Assembly (NCBI GenBank): GCA_964563755.1
Contig: CAZLYC010000014.1
Coordinates: 1 to 30,832 of the forward strand
From: JABMQF01 sp964563755
GTDB lineage: Archaea > Nanobdellota > Nanobdellia > Woesearchaeales > UBA11576
DNA length: 30,832 bases
Direction of reading: 5' to 3'
Each line of letters opens with the position of its first letter. Position 1 is the first letter of the stretch. The position numbers were made by a program, and so were the translations under genes. The notes under the pieces are model-generated. The model was not told the origin of the DNA. It was given only the letters and a program-made list of their open reading frames with translations, and did not search any database. Shown one piece after another: positions 7,594-15,142 of the stretch.

Positions 7594-8727
7594 TCACTTG
7601 TATAATGGCTTATTTATAAAATTTAGCTCTTCTCCTTTATCATCTTCATCCTCTTTTTCTATTAGTGGCATTACTAGTAGTATTATGAATATGAATATGG
7701 CTATGTTCGCGAACAGCAGCGCGAATATGCTTAAGATGCTTACCTTTGCTTCAGCTACTCTCGGAGGCTTCGGCGCCCATTCAGGGAACACGTCGACTTC
7801 TATAGGCTGAACGTCTGGCTTGCTGAGGAAACTCAAGTCTCTTTTAGGGTTATTGTATCTTTCTGTGGCGATGAAGACTCTTCTGTCATCTTCATCATAG
7901 CTGTAATCCTTATACGCTTCAGATGATTGGCCGCATCCTTCAGCGAAGAAATCTGTCTCCTGCCTGAGCACTTTTCCGTCGCCATACGTGACTTCTGCTT
8001 TTAGCGTGTGCCTTCCTTTAGGCAATCCTTCTATGTCAAGCTTCTTATCAAGCTCGTATTCTGCTGTGGAATAATCTGTTATGCTCTCAAGGTCGAATTC
8101 GTCTGTGAAAACCGTGCCCAGTGCAGGGTTTGTGAGCCTTAACTTGACGTCTTCTTCCTCTGTCTCTCCTGTATTGACGAGTTCTATCCTGACTGTCGGC
8201 CTCTCCTCGCATCTTGCGTCGCTGACCTGGAATGTCTCGAACTCCAGCTTGTGCTCGTCTCTTTCTACTTCAAGCTCGAATGATGCGGAATCAGTGTGCA
8301 TTTTGCCGTCTTCGTCATATCCTTTTGCGCTGACTTCAAGGTCGTAGCTCTGGAAGTTGCTTGCCTCTTCAGGCACTTTGAGCGTCAGTGTTACAGTTCT
8401 TTTCCCTTCTGCTCTTATCTCAAGCCTGTCTGAGTAGTCTGTCGTGTCGTCGTCATTCATGCCTCTTATCTGTGCGATGACAAGGACATCAGTCATGTCG
8501 TTATTCGTGTCTTCATCATATGTGTTTTCAAGAGTTACTCTGACGCGAAGTTCTGTGTCCGGTTCTACATCTATATTGCCGTCATCGCTGCTTGTTGAGA
8601 GTATTGTCTTGCCTAAAGAACTGACCTCTATCTTCTCGATTTCAAGTTCAGAATCAAAAGCAGCAGCTGTCGCTGAGATAAGAATAGCAATTATTGCTAG
8701 TATCCAGATTTTAGTGACTGCCCCCAC
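7594..8727 (-). CDS. Exported, C-terminally membrane-anchored protein with CARDB-like domains
   Basis: 377 aa. An N-terminal signal segment (KIWILAIIAILISATAAA, about 6-23) is followed by about 270 extracellular residues rich in Asp/Glu and beta-strands, built as two or three Ig-like/CARDB-type domains (for example VRVTLENTYDED and VRIELVNTGETEEEDVKL). A Cys pair (near 173 and 265) could form a disulfide. A transmembrane helix (about 330-352) and a short charged cytoplasmic tail end it. Archaea use such domains in cell-surface or S-layer-like proteins. Starts at GTG 8727: no ATG precedes the signal segment and a TATA (CTATTTATAG, minus strand, 8745-8757) lies at leaderless distance. First gene of the operon with the two paralogues at 7586 and 6705. 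Confidence 0.8.
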   Translation of the reverse strand: MGAVTKIWILAIIAILISATAAAFDSELEIEKIEVSSLGKTILSTSSDDGNIDVEPDTELRVRVTLENTYDEDTNNDMTDVLVIAQIRGMNDDDTTDYSDRLEIRAEGKRTVTLTLKVPEEASNFQSYDLEVSAKGYDEDGKMHTDSASFELEVERDEHKLEFETFQVSDARCEERPTVRIELVNTGETEEEDVKLRLTNPALGTVFTDEFDLESITDYSTAEYELDKKLDIEGLPKGRHTLKAEVTYGDGKVLRQETDFFAEGCGQSSEAYKDYSYDEDDRRVFIATERYNNPKRDLSFLSKPDVQPIEVDVFPEWAPKPPRVAEAKVSILSIFALLFANIAIFIFIILLVMPLIEKEDEDDKGEELNFINKPLYK

Positions 8728-8744
8728 GTAAATTATTGGTCTTT

Positions 8745-8757
8745 GTGTCTATAAATA
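8745..8757 (-). promoter_or_regulatory. TATA box for the 8727-5548 operon
   Basis: On the minus strand ACTATTTATAG lies about 25 nt upstream of the GTG at 8727, the only convincing promoter ahead of the three closely spaced genes, which fits a single leaderless transcript. Confidence 0.5.
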
Positions 8758-8809
8758 GTTTTTTGTGGTGTTTTCGTCAAGAATAAGGGACGAATCTACT
8801 GCTGCTTTT

Positions 8810-10579
8810 TCACTCAACTATCGCTTTTATCCTTCTGATTCCTGCTGCGGATGATTCTTCTTTTATTATCTTGAACTTTCCTATGTCTTTTGTGTTCGCT
8901 ACGTGAGGCCCCATGCAGATTTCTTTTGAGTAGTTACCGACAGAATACACTGAGACTTTTTCAGGGTATCTTGTTCCGAATTCTGCCTGCGCGCCTTTCG
9001 CTATCGCGTCATTCGGGCTCATCTCTTCTTTGACAATAGCTATTTCCTGTTTTATTATCCTGTTGACCTCGTCCTCTACTTTCTTCACCTCTTCTGGTGT
9101 GAGTTTCCTGTCAAAGTTGAAATCAAATCTCATCCTTTCTGCTGTGATGTTGCTTCCTTTCTGTTTTATGTCAGGAGATACTATTTTCCTTAGTGCCTCG
9201 TTTAGTATGTGTGTAGCTGTGTGGAGTTTTATCGTTATCTCGCTTGCTTCTGATAGTCCGCCTTTGAATTTCTGTTCCGCACCGACCCGTGAGAGTTCCT
9301 GATGCTTTTTGTATTCTTCGTCGAATCCTTTCCTGTCTACAGACCTTTCTTTTTCTGCTGCAAGCTCTTCAATCATCTCTATCGGGAATCCGTAGCTCTG
9401 GTATAATAGGAATGCCGACTTTGCGTCGATGTCCGCCATTCCGAGGGCCATTCGTTCGAATTCCTTTATTCCTTTATCGAGTGTCTTCTGGAATCTGTCC
9501 TGTTCTTTCTTAAGTTCGTCAAATATGAGATGTTTTTTCTGTTCTAGGATAGGATACTCATTCTTGTATATGTTGATGACGATCTTTGCGAGTTCGACTG
9601 TTGAGTCTGTTTGGCCAAAGTCAGCTCCAAGTAGTCTCAGGTGCCTGACGCTTCTTCGTATGTACCTTCTCAGTATGTATCCCTGGTCGACATTGGATGG
9701 CACGACTCCTCTTTCGTCTCCTAGTATGAATGTGGCTGCCTTTATGTGGTCTGCTATTATCCTGAACGATTTTGCGTTGTCATCTTGCAGCTTCTTGCCT
9801 GTCAGTTCTTCTATCTTTTTTATTATCGGGACGAACGTGTCTATCTCAAATATGTTTGTCTTTCCGTTTAAGGCCATTGTGACTCTTTCTACTCCAAGGC
9901 CAGTGTCTACATTCTTGCTTTTTAGGAGTTCGTACTTGCCTTCCTTGTTCTTGTTGTACTGCATGAACACATCGTTCCATATCTCTACCCAGTTCTTGTC
10001 TTTAGGGTCGAACTTCACAGGAGGTTTATCATCGCGTTTCCAATAGAACATCTCGGTGTCTGGTCCGCATGGTCCTGTCTCGCCAGCTGGTCCCCACCAA
10101 TTATCTGCTTTTGGGAGGAATGCGATTCTTTCTTCAGGCACTCCGAGGCTTTTCCATACCTGTGCTGCGTCATCGTCTTTTGGTGCGTTCGCGTCACCGA
10201 TAAAGCATGTGACTGCAAGCCTTTTCTTGTCAAGGCCAAGCCATTCTTTGCTTGTCAGGAATTCCCAGCTCCATGTGATTGCTTCTTTCTTGAAATAGTC
10301 GCCGAGTGACCAGTTGCCAAGCATCTCGAAGAATGTTGTGTGAGTCTCATCGCCGACTTCATCAATATCCTGTGTTCGTATGCATTTCTGAACATCAACT
10401 AATCTTTTGCCCTGCGGGTGAGGCTGCCCCATCAGGAAAGGTACAAGAGGATGCATGCCTGCGGTCGTGAATAGGACTGTTGGATCATGCTCTGGTATCA
10501 ATGGGCTTGAGTGTATCTCAGCGTGCCCTTTTGTCTTGAAGAATTCGATGTATTTCTTCTTGAGCTGTTTTGTGTCCAT
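8810..10579 (-). CDS. alaS: Alanyl-tRNA synthetase, short form without C-Ala domain
   Basis: Charges tRNA-Ala with alanine in the cytoplasm. 589 aa from the ATG at 10579. Class II catalytic core: RTQDIDEVG and HTTFFEMLGNWSLGDYFKKEA (about 68-100), motif 3 GLGVERV, and tRNA-recognition segment SNVDQGYILRRYIRRS. The editing domain is intact: zinc motif HTATH (453-457) and Cys555/His559 in CMGPHV, then NTKDIGKF and GIRRIKAIVE. The protein stops there, lacking the C-terminal C-Ala/oligomerisation domain, so it is about 290 residues shorter than the usual 875-900. The SNVDQGY wording is like bacterial (CPR-type) enzymes rather than canonical archaeal ones, suggesting transfer. The frame extends upstream to 10762, but a TATA (ATATTTAAATA, minus strand) about 25 nt before 10579 fixes the shorter start. 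Confidence 0.95.
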   Translation of the reverse strand: MDTKQLKKKYIEFFKTKGHAEIHSSPLIPEHDPTVLFTTAGMHPLVPFLMGQPHPQGKRLVDVQKCIRTQDIDEVGDETHTTFFEMLGNWSLGDYFKKEAITWSWEFLTSKEWLGLDKKRLAVTCFIGDANAPKDDDAAQVWKSLGVPEERIAFLPKADNWWGPAGETGPCGPDTEMFYWKRDDKPPVKFDPKDKNWVEIWNDVFMQYNKNKEGKYELLKSKNVDTGLGVERVTMALNGKTNIFEIDTFVPIIKKIEELTGKKLQDDNAKSFRIIADHIKAATFILGDERGVVPSNVDQGYILRRYIRRSVRHLRLLGADFGQTDSTVELAKIVINIYKNEYPILEQKKHLIFDELKKEQDRFQKTLDKGIKEFERMALGMADIDAKSAFLLYQSYGFPIEMIEELAAEKERSVDRKGFDEEYKKHQELSRVGAEQKFKGGLSEASEITIKLHTATHILNEALRKIVSPDIKQKGSNITAERMRFDFNFDRKLTPEEVKKVEDEVNRIIKQEIAIVKEEMSPNDAIAKGAQAEFGTRYPEKVSVYSVGNYSKEICMGPHVANTKDIGKFKIIKEESSAAGIRRIKAIVE

Positions 10580-10647
10580 GGTAGAATGGAAATTTGAAGG
10601 GTATTTAAATATTATCCTGGAGCTTGCGCTTTGCTTAATAATTTGTT

Positions 10648-11385
10648 TTACAGCAGGCTTAGTATTATGACGAACACGACTCCTGCCATGAGCGAGAATA
10701 TCATGCTGTGGTTCCAGAATGTGTTGCATTTGTTGCATGATGTAGGTATGAGTTCGTCGCATGAGATGTATATCATTATGCCTGCTGTTGCGGCAGTCAC
10801 CGCTCCTATGAACTGTATAGGTATGTTCTGGAACAAAGTGTGTGCGAAATAGAATCCTGCCAAGACAGGTATAGCTGTCGTTGAGGATACGAGGAATGCC
10901 TTAAGCCTGTTCTTGTTTGTATAATAGTATGGCGCGCTGGTGCAGATTCCTTCTGCGATGTTGTGTATAGCTATTGCGATGGCTATTGATATCGCTGCGT
11001 TGAAACCGTTTATTGTTCCTGTCGCTATTGCCATTCCTTCAGGGAAGTTGTGCATGAATATGCCAAGTATTAGATATATTGCTGTCCTCTCAAGCTTCTG
11101 TCCGTGCTCCTGCTCTCCCATCACGTGGTGCAGGTGAGGCACGAGCTTGTCGATGAAATACATTGTTATTGCTCCTATTGTCAGGCCAAGGACCGCGAAC
11201 AGGCCTGATGAAATCTTTATGCTGCTAGGTATCAGTTGGTATAATGATATTGTCAGCATGACTCCTGCTGCGAATGAGAGCATGTTGAACATGAACAGTT
11301 CAGAAGGTTTCCTGAGTACGCCTATCGCGGATCCTATGACCGGGCCTGCGATGCTTACCAGGAGTATCCAGTATATTATGTCCAT
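10648..11385 (-). CDS. ZIP-family divalent metal transporter
   Basis: Takes up Zn2+ or related metals (Fe2+, Mn2+) across the cytoplasmic membrane. 245 aa with about eight helices and the two ZIP signature helices: HNFPEG at 112-117 and HNIAEG at 141-146, which form the binuclear metal site. The cytosolic loop before them is His-rich (PHLHHVMGEQEHGQ, 83-96), as is usual for metal sensing or delivery. A C-terminal CDELIPTSCNKCNTF segment holds extra Cys. Length agrees with bacterial/archaeal ZupT-GufA members. TATA GATTTAAAATAC on the minus strand lies about 30 nt upstream of the ATG. It is followed by alaS, which has its own promoter; no metal-repressor site was seen. Confidence 0.92.
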   Translation of the reverse strand: MDIIYWILLVSIAGPVIGSAIGVLRKPSELFMFNMLSFAAGVMLTISLYQLIPSSIKISSGLFAVLGLTIGAITMYFIDKLVPHLHHVMGEQEHGQKLERTAIYLILGIFMHNFPEGMAIATGTINGFNAAISIAIAIAIHNIAEGICTSAPYYYTNKNRLKAFLVSSTTAIPVLAGFYFAHTLFQNIPIQFIGAVTAATAGIMIYISCDELIPTSCNKCNTFWNHSMIFSLMAGVVFVIILSLL

Positions 11386-11497
11386 TACAGGCGGTATTGG
11401 CTGGCCAGTATTTTAAATCTTTCCACACTACTTTTGTGTGGTTAGGTGTTTTTTTCGCATCAAAAGAGATTTAAACAGATATTGCTATGCTGTTTTT

Positions 11498-11869
11498 ATG
11501 TATATACCAAAGCGTTATGGAGAGCGTAAGATAACCAAGTGCCCTTTCTGCGATAATGAGGCGACGACAGAGAACAAGCAGGGTTTTCCTGTCTGTTCAA
11601 AACATAAGAACGAGACTGTTTCTGACTTGAAGTGCCTCTGCGGCGCTACGCTGGAGACTATGACTGGCAAGTTCGGCGTGTTCTTCAAGTGCATAAACTG
11701 CGGAAATGTCAATGCTAGAAAAGTGCTTGAGACGAACACAGTCACGCCCGCTCCAAAGCAAGAGAAGACGTTTAATATCCAGCACAAGACAGGCACGATA
11801 TCAAAGAAGAAGTTCGTTCCGCATGAAGTTGCTGTAAGGTCTGATGATCCTAACTATTTCTCAGATTGA
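11498..11869 (+). CDS. Small two-zinc-finger protein, topoisomerase-type ribbon at C-terminal half
   Basis: 123 aa from the ATG at 11498, which has TATA GATTTAAACA (about 11467-11476) upstream; the longer frame from 11438 would include that promoter. Two zinc sites are visible: CPFC (about 15-18) with CSKH (about 32-35), and CLC (about 45-47) with CINC (about 65-68). The second contains TGKFGVFFKCINCGN, like the ribbons at the end of type IA topoisomerases (G.FG.F..C..C). The basic C-terminal tail (KKKFVPHEV) is probably flexible. Nucleic-acid binding is likely; a specific role cannot be assigned. Alone, convergent with the next gene. Confidence 0.75.
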   Translation: MYIPKRYGERKITKCPFCDNEATTENKQGFPVCSKHKNETVSDLKCLCGATLETMTGKFGVFFKCINCGNVNARKVLETNTVTPAPKQEKTFNIQHKTGTISKKKFVPHEVAVRSDDPNYFSD

Positions 11870-11878
11870 TCTGCTTAG

Positions 11879-11905
11879 CATATTTAAAAAATATGAAGAA
11901 AAAAA
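11879..11905 (-). terminator. Palindrome and T-run between convergent genes
   Basis: A perfect 7-3-7 inverted repeat CATATTT-AAA-AAATATG lies at 11879-11895, and read on the minus strand a run of seven T (11899-11905) follows the stop of the gene ending at 11916. The T-run fits archaeal intrinsic termination; the AT-only stem is weak as an RNA hairpin. Confidence 0.4.
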
Positions 11906-11915
11906 TATTTGATGA

Positions 11916-12230
11916 TTAAGGCAGTTTCTTCTTTTTCTTGTATTCGTCTATGTGCTCTTCTGAGCAGAACCAGAATACTTTGCCTTTTATCTTTGTCTCG
12001 AAGGTCTTTTCCCTGAACAATGGCTGTCCGCAGAATGCGCATTTTGCTCTTGCGCCATCGCCTTCTGCTCCTTCCATGAAACCCTCTTCCTCTGCGTCTA
12101 TCTCATCGTCGTCTTCGAGTTTCTCTCGTCCTTCATCTGTGTAGATGTCTTCATCTTTCTCTCCTATGTCCATGGCTTTCCTGACATCGTCCTTCACTTT
12201 CTTTACAGGGTTCCTGAATTTGTTCTGCAT
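11916..12230 (-). CDS. TRASH-like zinc-binding small protein
   Basis: 104 aa. The N-terminal half is highly acidic and disordered-looking (EKLEDDDEIDAEEEGFMEG). The C-terminal half is a zinc knuckle: CAFCGQPL (CxxC near 64-67) and FWFCSEEHIDEYKK (Cys88, His92), the layout of TRASH/MYM-type domains but with His as the last ligand. Such domains occur in archaeal metal-handling regulators; here there is no helix-turn-helix. A GGTGAT ribosome site lies three bases from the ATG. It follows endonuclease V by 22 bp without a TATA box, so the two are likely cotranscribed. Confidence 0.75.
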   Translation of the reverse strand: MQNKFRNPVKKVKDDVRKAMDIGEKDEDIYTDEGREKLEDDDEIDAEEEGFMEGAEGDGARAKCAFCGQPLFREKTFETKIKGKVFWFCSEEHIDEYKKKKKLP

Positions 12231-12252
12231 TTTATCACCTTTCTATCATGAC

Positions 12253-12915
12253 TCATATTGCGCCTGTAGAGGCGCTTTCTGTCTTTCCTTCTTTTTGGAG
12301 CAGGATTTCGCGGACCTTGTTGCTGTATTTGTGCGCTTCGTGCAATGGTTCTGGCATCTTGTGCTTCTCGACCATGCATTTCCTGACTATCTCTTCCGCT
12401 GTCTTCAATGATACTCTATGGCCGGGGCTTACATATATAGGCTTTGCCTTGTCTTTTGTCTTGAGGACAAGCGCTCTTGTCTCCCCATCGACAATAACTT
12501 TGCCGTCTTTCTCTTCGCCAAGCATCAGTTTCTTCGCGACTCCTATTGTCGGTATGTCAAGCAGTATTCCGAGGTGTGAGGCCATGCCGAGTTTTCTGTC
12601 GTGGAGTATTCCGTTGGCGTCTATTATCATCATGTCTGGTCTTTGCTTGAGCATCGTTACTGCTTCTACGACTGCAGGGCTTTCCCTGTAGCTCCTAAAG
12701 CCTGGTATGTATGGTATCGGCGCGTCTGCCAAAGCGTATTTCCTTTCTATGACTTGTAGATTAGTATAATCAAGAACGACAACGCATGAGACGACCTTCT
12801 CTCCTATGAATGCCTGGTCGCATCCTCCTATGTATCTTATCTCTTCGAACTCGTCTTTTGTGATTATTTTCTTCGCGAGCCTTATCTGCTCTTTTTTTAG
12901 CTCGTTTATGTTCAT
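12253..12915 (-). CDS. nfi: Endonuclease V (deoxyinosine/inosine 3' endonuclease)
   Basis: Cleaves the second phosphodiester bond 3' to inosine, acting on deaminated adenine in DNA (or RNA). 220 aa, the normal length. All recognised residues are present: catalytic Asp33 (GGCDQAF), wedge PYIPGFRSYRE with Tyr69 and Glu78, Asp99 in DANGILH, His105 and His114 (SHLGI), Lys128 in GVAKKL, and YVSPGHRVSL. Spacing between these residues matches the bacterial enzyme. A TATA (AAATATAAATG, minus strand about 12957-12967) and an AGAGG-like ribosome site precede the ATG. First gene of a pair with the TRASH-like protein. Confidence 0.95.
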   Translation of the reverse strand: MNINELKKEQIRLAKKIITKDEFEEIRYIGGCDQAFIGEKVVSCVVVLDYTNLQVIERKYALADAPIPYIPGFRSYRESPAVVEAVTMLKQRPDMMIIDANGILHDRKLGMASHLGILLDIPTIGVAKKLMLGEEKDGKVIVDGETRALVLKTKDKAKPIYVSPGHRVSLKTAEEIVRKCMVEKHKMPEPLHEAHKYSNKVREILLQKEGKTESASTGAI

Positions 12916-12969
12916 GTCATGCCTCTTTTCGATTATGTCGTTGTTCTCTGGCTATTCATTTATATTTTT

Positions 12970-13452
12970 TTAGTGTCCGAATACGTGCTGTCTTACCTCT
13001 TTGATTATTTCAACAACAGCTATCGGAACTGCTATTATCAGGATGGTCATCATGTCTATGGGGACTTCGCTCTGGAAGAATATCAGCGCCAGTATTGTCG
13101 GTATGGCTAATGCTCCTGGTGAGCCGAATATGTGCGTGAGGAAATCTGGCATCATCTCTTTTGCCGCGATTATTATAAGAAATACTGCATAGACCATTAG
13201 GACTATGCTTACGTATATTATCGGATTTGCGAATGTCATCTCTGTAGGGTTTTCGAAAGGCAACAGCTCAAATCCGACGAACCCGAGAGTTACTCCAGTA
13301 GCATATATTTCAGCGTGAGACTCGTGGTCCCCGCTTATCATTGTGTAGAGTACTGTGAGGAACCATTCGCCTATTATCGGGAAATATGCTTTTGGGTGGT
13401 GTAGGAACACTGCCCAGACATCCGCAAGCCTTTCTAGTAGTATGAAATCCAT
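12970..13452 (-). CDS. Small integral membrane protein, unknown
   Basis: 160 aa with about four helices (LTVLYTMISG, ANPIIYVSIVLMVYAVFLIIIAA, ALAIPTILALIFF, MMTILIIAVPIAVVEII) and a His/Glu-containing loop GDHESHAEIYATG between the first two. No family recognised. It begins seven bases after the stop of the gene at 13460, so both membrane proteins form one operon read from the promoter upstream of 13888. Confidence 0.75.
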   Translation of the reverse strand: MDFILLERLADVWAVFLHHPKAYFPIIGEWFLTVLYTMISGDHESHAEIYATGVTLGFVGFELLPFENPTEMTFANPIIYVSIVLMVYAVFLIIIAAKEMMPDFLTHIFGSPGALAIPTILALIFFQSEVPIDMMTILIIAVPIAVVEIIKEVRQHVFGH

Positions 13453-13459
13453 TTTTCTT

Positions 13460-13888
13460 TCATCCGTGTATGTGGTATATCCAGAATCCTACGCTTATGG
13501 TCATAGGCACTACGAACAGTATCCCTATGAGGTCATATCCGAATAACAGCAGTGCCATTATCAATACGCTTCCTGCTGAAAGGTATGTCTTTGCTACCTG
13601 TTTCCAGAATGGCCTGTTGTTGTTTTTGTAGGACACATAAAGTGATATCGCTATGCAGGCGATATTTACTGCAACAATGAGCCATGTAGGCAGCTGCGTT
13701 CCTGCTTTCTGTATTGAGCTTATCTTGTTGAGCCCTATGAAGAATACAACTGTTGGTATCAGGAGCGCGAGGTAATGCTTTTTCTTTACAGCGAATTTTC
13801 CTATGTTGAAAAGGACCTTCTCATCAATCTTTTTGATATCTTTCGCTATTGTCTTTTCTATGTGCACTGCCTCTTTTTTGATATTCAT
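13460..13888 (-). CDS. Small integral membrane protein, unknown
   Basis: 142 aa. A basic amphipathic N-terminal part (about 1-38, EKTIAKDIKKIDEKV) precedes four helices: LALLIPTVVFFIGL, LPTWLIVAVNIACIAISLYV, AGSVLIMALLLFGYDLI and LFVVPMTISVGFWIY. No family recognised. Archaeal TATA (GATTTTTAAATAAA, minus strand) lies about 28 nt upstream of the ATG. First gene of a two-gene membrane-protein operon. Confidence 0.72.
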   Translation of the reverse strand: MNIKKEAVHIEKTIAKDIKKIDEKVLFNIGKFAVKKKHYLALLIPTVVFFIGLNKISSIQKAGTQLPTWLIVAVNIACIAISLYVSYKNNNRPFWKQVAKTYLSAGSVLIMALLLFGYDLIGILFVVPMTISVGFWIYHIHG

Positions 13889-13973
13889 ACTGGTTTATCT
13901 GTGAGTTTTATTTAAAAATCTTTGCGTGTTTTTACGATGGGCATAGCCCGAACTAGCTGCTATAAACTAAATC

Positions 13974-13985
13974 AAAAAAGAAAAA
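13974..13985 (-). terminator. T-rich terminator after the 14270-13998 gene
   Basis: Read on the minus strand, two T runs (five and six residues, separated by one base) begin about a dozen bases past the stop codon at 13998. A small GGGC-ATA-GCCC hairpin follows at 13939-13949. Confidence 0.45.
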
Positions 13986-13997
13986 GCAAGAAATCAT

Positions 13998-14270
13998 TTA
14001 GTCATTGTCGGCATATCGTTCTTCTCTTCGTTTAGGCTTGTAGACCAGGGATGATATTTCGTTATATCTTCCTGCTACATCGAACGCTGGCTCGTTGACG
14101 CTTATTCGTGTCCTGTTGTTGCTTACCCTTGCGCCGCTGTATATCCTGTTGGCCTCGTCAAAGACGCTCCTTACCGCCAATGAAAGCTCTAGGTCAGAAA
14201 GCTCTTCTGCTGTTAATGGCAGGTTAGAGATATCCTCATCTAGATCAATCGTATTATATGCATCTCTCAT
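13998..14270 (-). CDS. Small acidic protein, unknown, 90 aa
   Basis: No recognised domain. The first 40 residues are acidic and helical (LDEDISNLPLTAEELSDLELSLAVRSVFDEANRIY), the rest is polar with a basic tail (KPKRREERY). A TATA box (minus strand, GCTTTAAATAAG, 14295-14306) lies about 25-30 nt upstream of the ATG and a T-rich terminator follows, supporting a real gene. It is divergent from the operon starting at 14386. Confidence 0.62.
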   Translation of the reverse strand: MRDAYNTIDLDEDISNLPLTAEELSDLELSLAVRSVFDEANRIYSGARVSNNRTRISVNEPAFDVAGRYNEISSLVYKPKRREERYADND

Positions 14271-14330
14271 TGTATTGTTGTTTTTCTTGTCAGTCTTATT
14301 TAAAGCTTTCTCACTCCTAGAACCGTAAGA

Positions 14331-14340
14331 TTTATATATT
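14331..14340 (+). promoter_or_regulatory. TATA box for the 14386-15880 operon
   Basis: TTTATATATT with purine-rich CGTAAGA upstream is a strong BRE/TATA. Initiation near 14358 leaves a leader of about 25 nt that carries GGGGTG (14374-14379), a ribosome site six bases before the ATG at 14386. The divergent TATA for the gene at 14270 is only about 30 bp away. Confidence 0.6.
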
Positions 14341-14385
14341 ATTTAACTACTTTTAAGAGGTTACAAAGGTGTTGGGGTGCTATCT

Positions 14386-14634
14386 ATGGAGCCATTCGGT
14401 CCACTGCTATTAGATGATTCAGTATACAAGCTGCTTAATCTTGAGCAGCGTAAGCTGGCAGACCAGTTCTACGCGTCCATAAAGGACAGGCCTGACAAGA
14501 CCATCCAAAGGTACGAACGCGTATTGCGTCCCAAACACATCTTAGACTACCTGTGCGACTATGTGCACAACCAGGAAAGGCTTGTGCGTCACGCAGCTGT
14601 AAGGAAGAACTTGCTGGAGAAGAAGCTTCTCTAG
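14386..14634 (+). CDS. Small helical protein, unknown, 82 aa
   Basis: Lysine- and arginine-rich helical protein (LEQRKLADQFYASIKDRPDKT, ERLVRHAAVRKNLLEKKLL), no known domain. I chose the ATG at 14386 over the GTG at 14377 because GGGGTG, which overlaps the GTG, then serves as the ribosome site at proper spacing. First of three genes read in the same direction with gaps of 18 bp and about 1-10 bp. Confidence 0.68.
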   Translation: MEPFGPLLLDDSVYKLLNLEQRKLADQFYASIKDRPDKTIQRYERVLRPKHILDYLCDYVHNQERLVRHAAVRKNLLEKKLL

Positions 14635-14652
14635 ATTCTAGAGTTGGATATC

Positions 14653-15141
14653 ATGAAGAAGTACGGCCATAAATACACTCCTCAGGAGATAGAGGGTTTC
14701 AGGAGGCAGTTCGCCTGCATGAACTTTTTCGAGATTAGCTCTGAGTTATATGGTCTTCACTTCAATTATATGGTTATCCCACAGGATATGAATAAGGAGA
14801 TTCCATATTTTGTCGCTAGCTATTCTTCAAATAAGCCAGAAGCATATCTCATCTGTGTGTCTGATAGCATCAAGCCTGAGTTTAGGAGGTATGTTGCTTT
14901 CCACGAATTTTTCGAGTTCGTAGCGGTGCAAGAACCTGTAAAAAAGAAAGCTTGCTGTTCTGCTCTTAGGATGGAACTTAATGTAGCACCTGCCGTTGAC
15001 TTACAAGAATATGCGAGTATGAGGTGTGACTTTTTCAAGAACCTTATCGATTACGCGGGTAAGCATAAAGAGTCTTTCGATGAGTCAGATATAGACGGTT
15101 TCCGTTCATCGCTCAGTTTGCTTGAGAAGATAGTAAAATAA
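14653..15141 (+). CDS. Putative metalloprotein with HEFFE motif, unknown
   Basis: 162 aa from the ATG at 14653 (a TTG at 14644 would add three residues). The centre holds RRYVAFHEFFEFVAV: His84, Glu85 and Glu88, an HExxE arrangement preceded by a hydrophobic helix as in zincins, followed by Ala100, Ala104 and Glu108 (KKACCSALRMEL), where some archaeal HExxE proteins have AHxxAxxxE. A peptidase-like metal site is possible but the third HExxH His is absent, so activity is unproven. The N-terminal half seems to be an alpha/beta unit. Cotranscribed with the methyltransferase-like gene downstream. Confidence 0.72.
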   Translation: MKKYGHKYTPQEIEGFRRQFACMNFFEISSELYGLHFNYMVIPQDMNKEIPYFVASYSSNKPEAYLICVSDSIKPEFRRYVAFHEFFEFVAVQEPVKKKACCSALRMELNVAPAVDLQEYASMRCDFFKNLIDYAGKHKESFDESDIDGFRSSLSLLEKIVK

Positions 15142-15142
15142 G

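Noticed and set aside
9429..10046. 205-aa plus-strand frame across alaS
   Set aside because: Ser/Phe-rich antisense shadow of the catalytic domain.
10580..10762. N-terminal extension of alaS (61 residues)
   Set aside because: Overlaps the 3' end of the ZIP gene and contains the TATA box; the catalytic domain starts right after ATG 10579.
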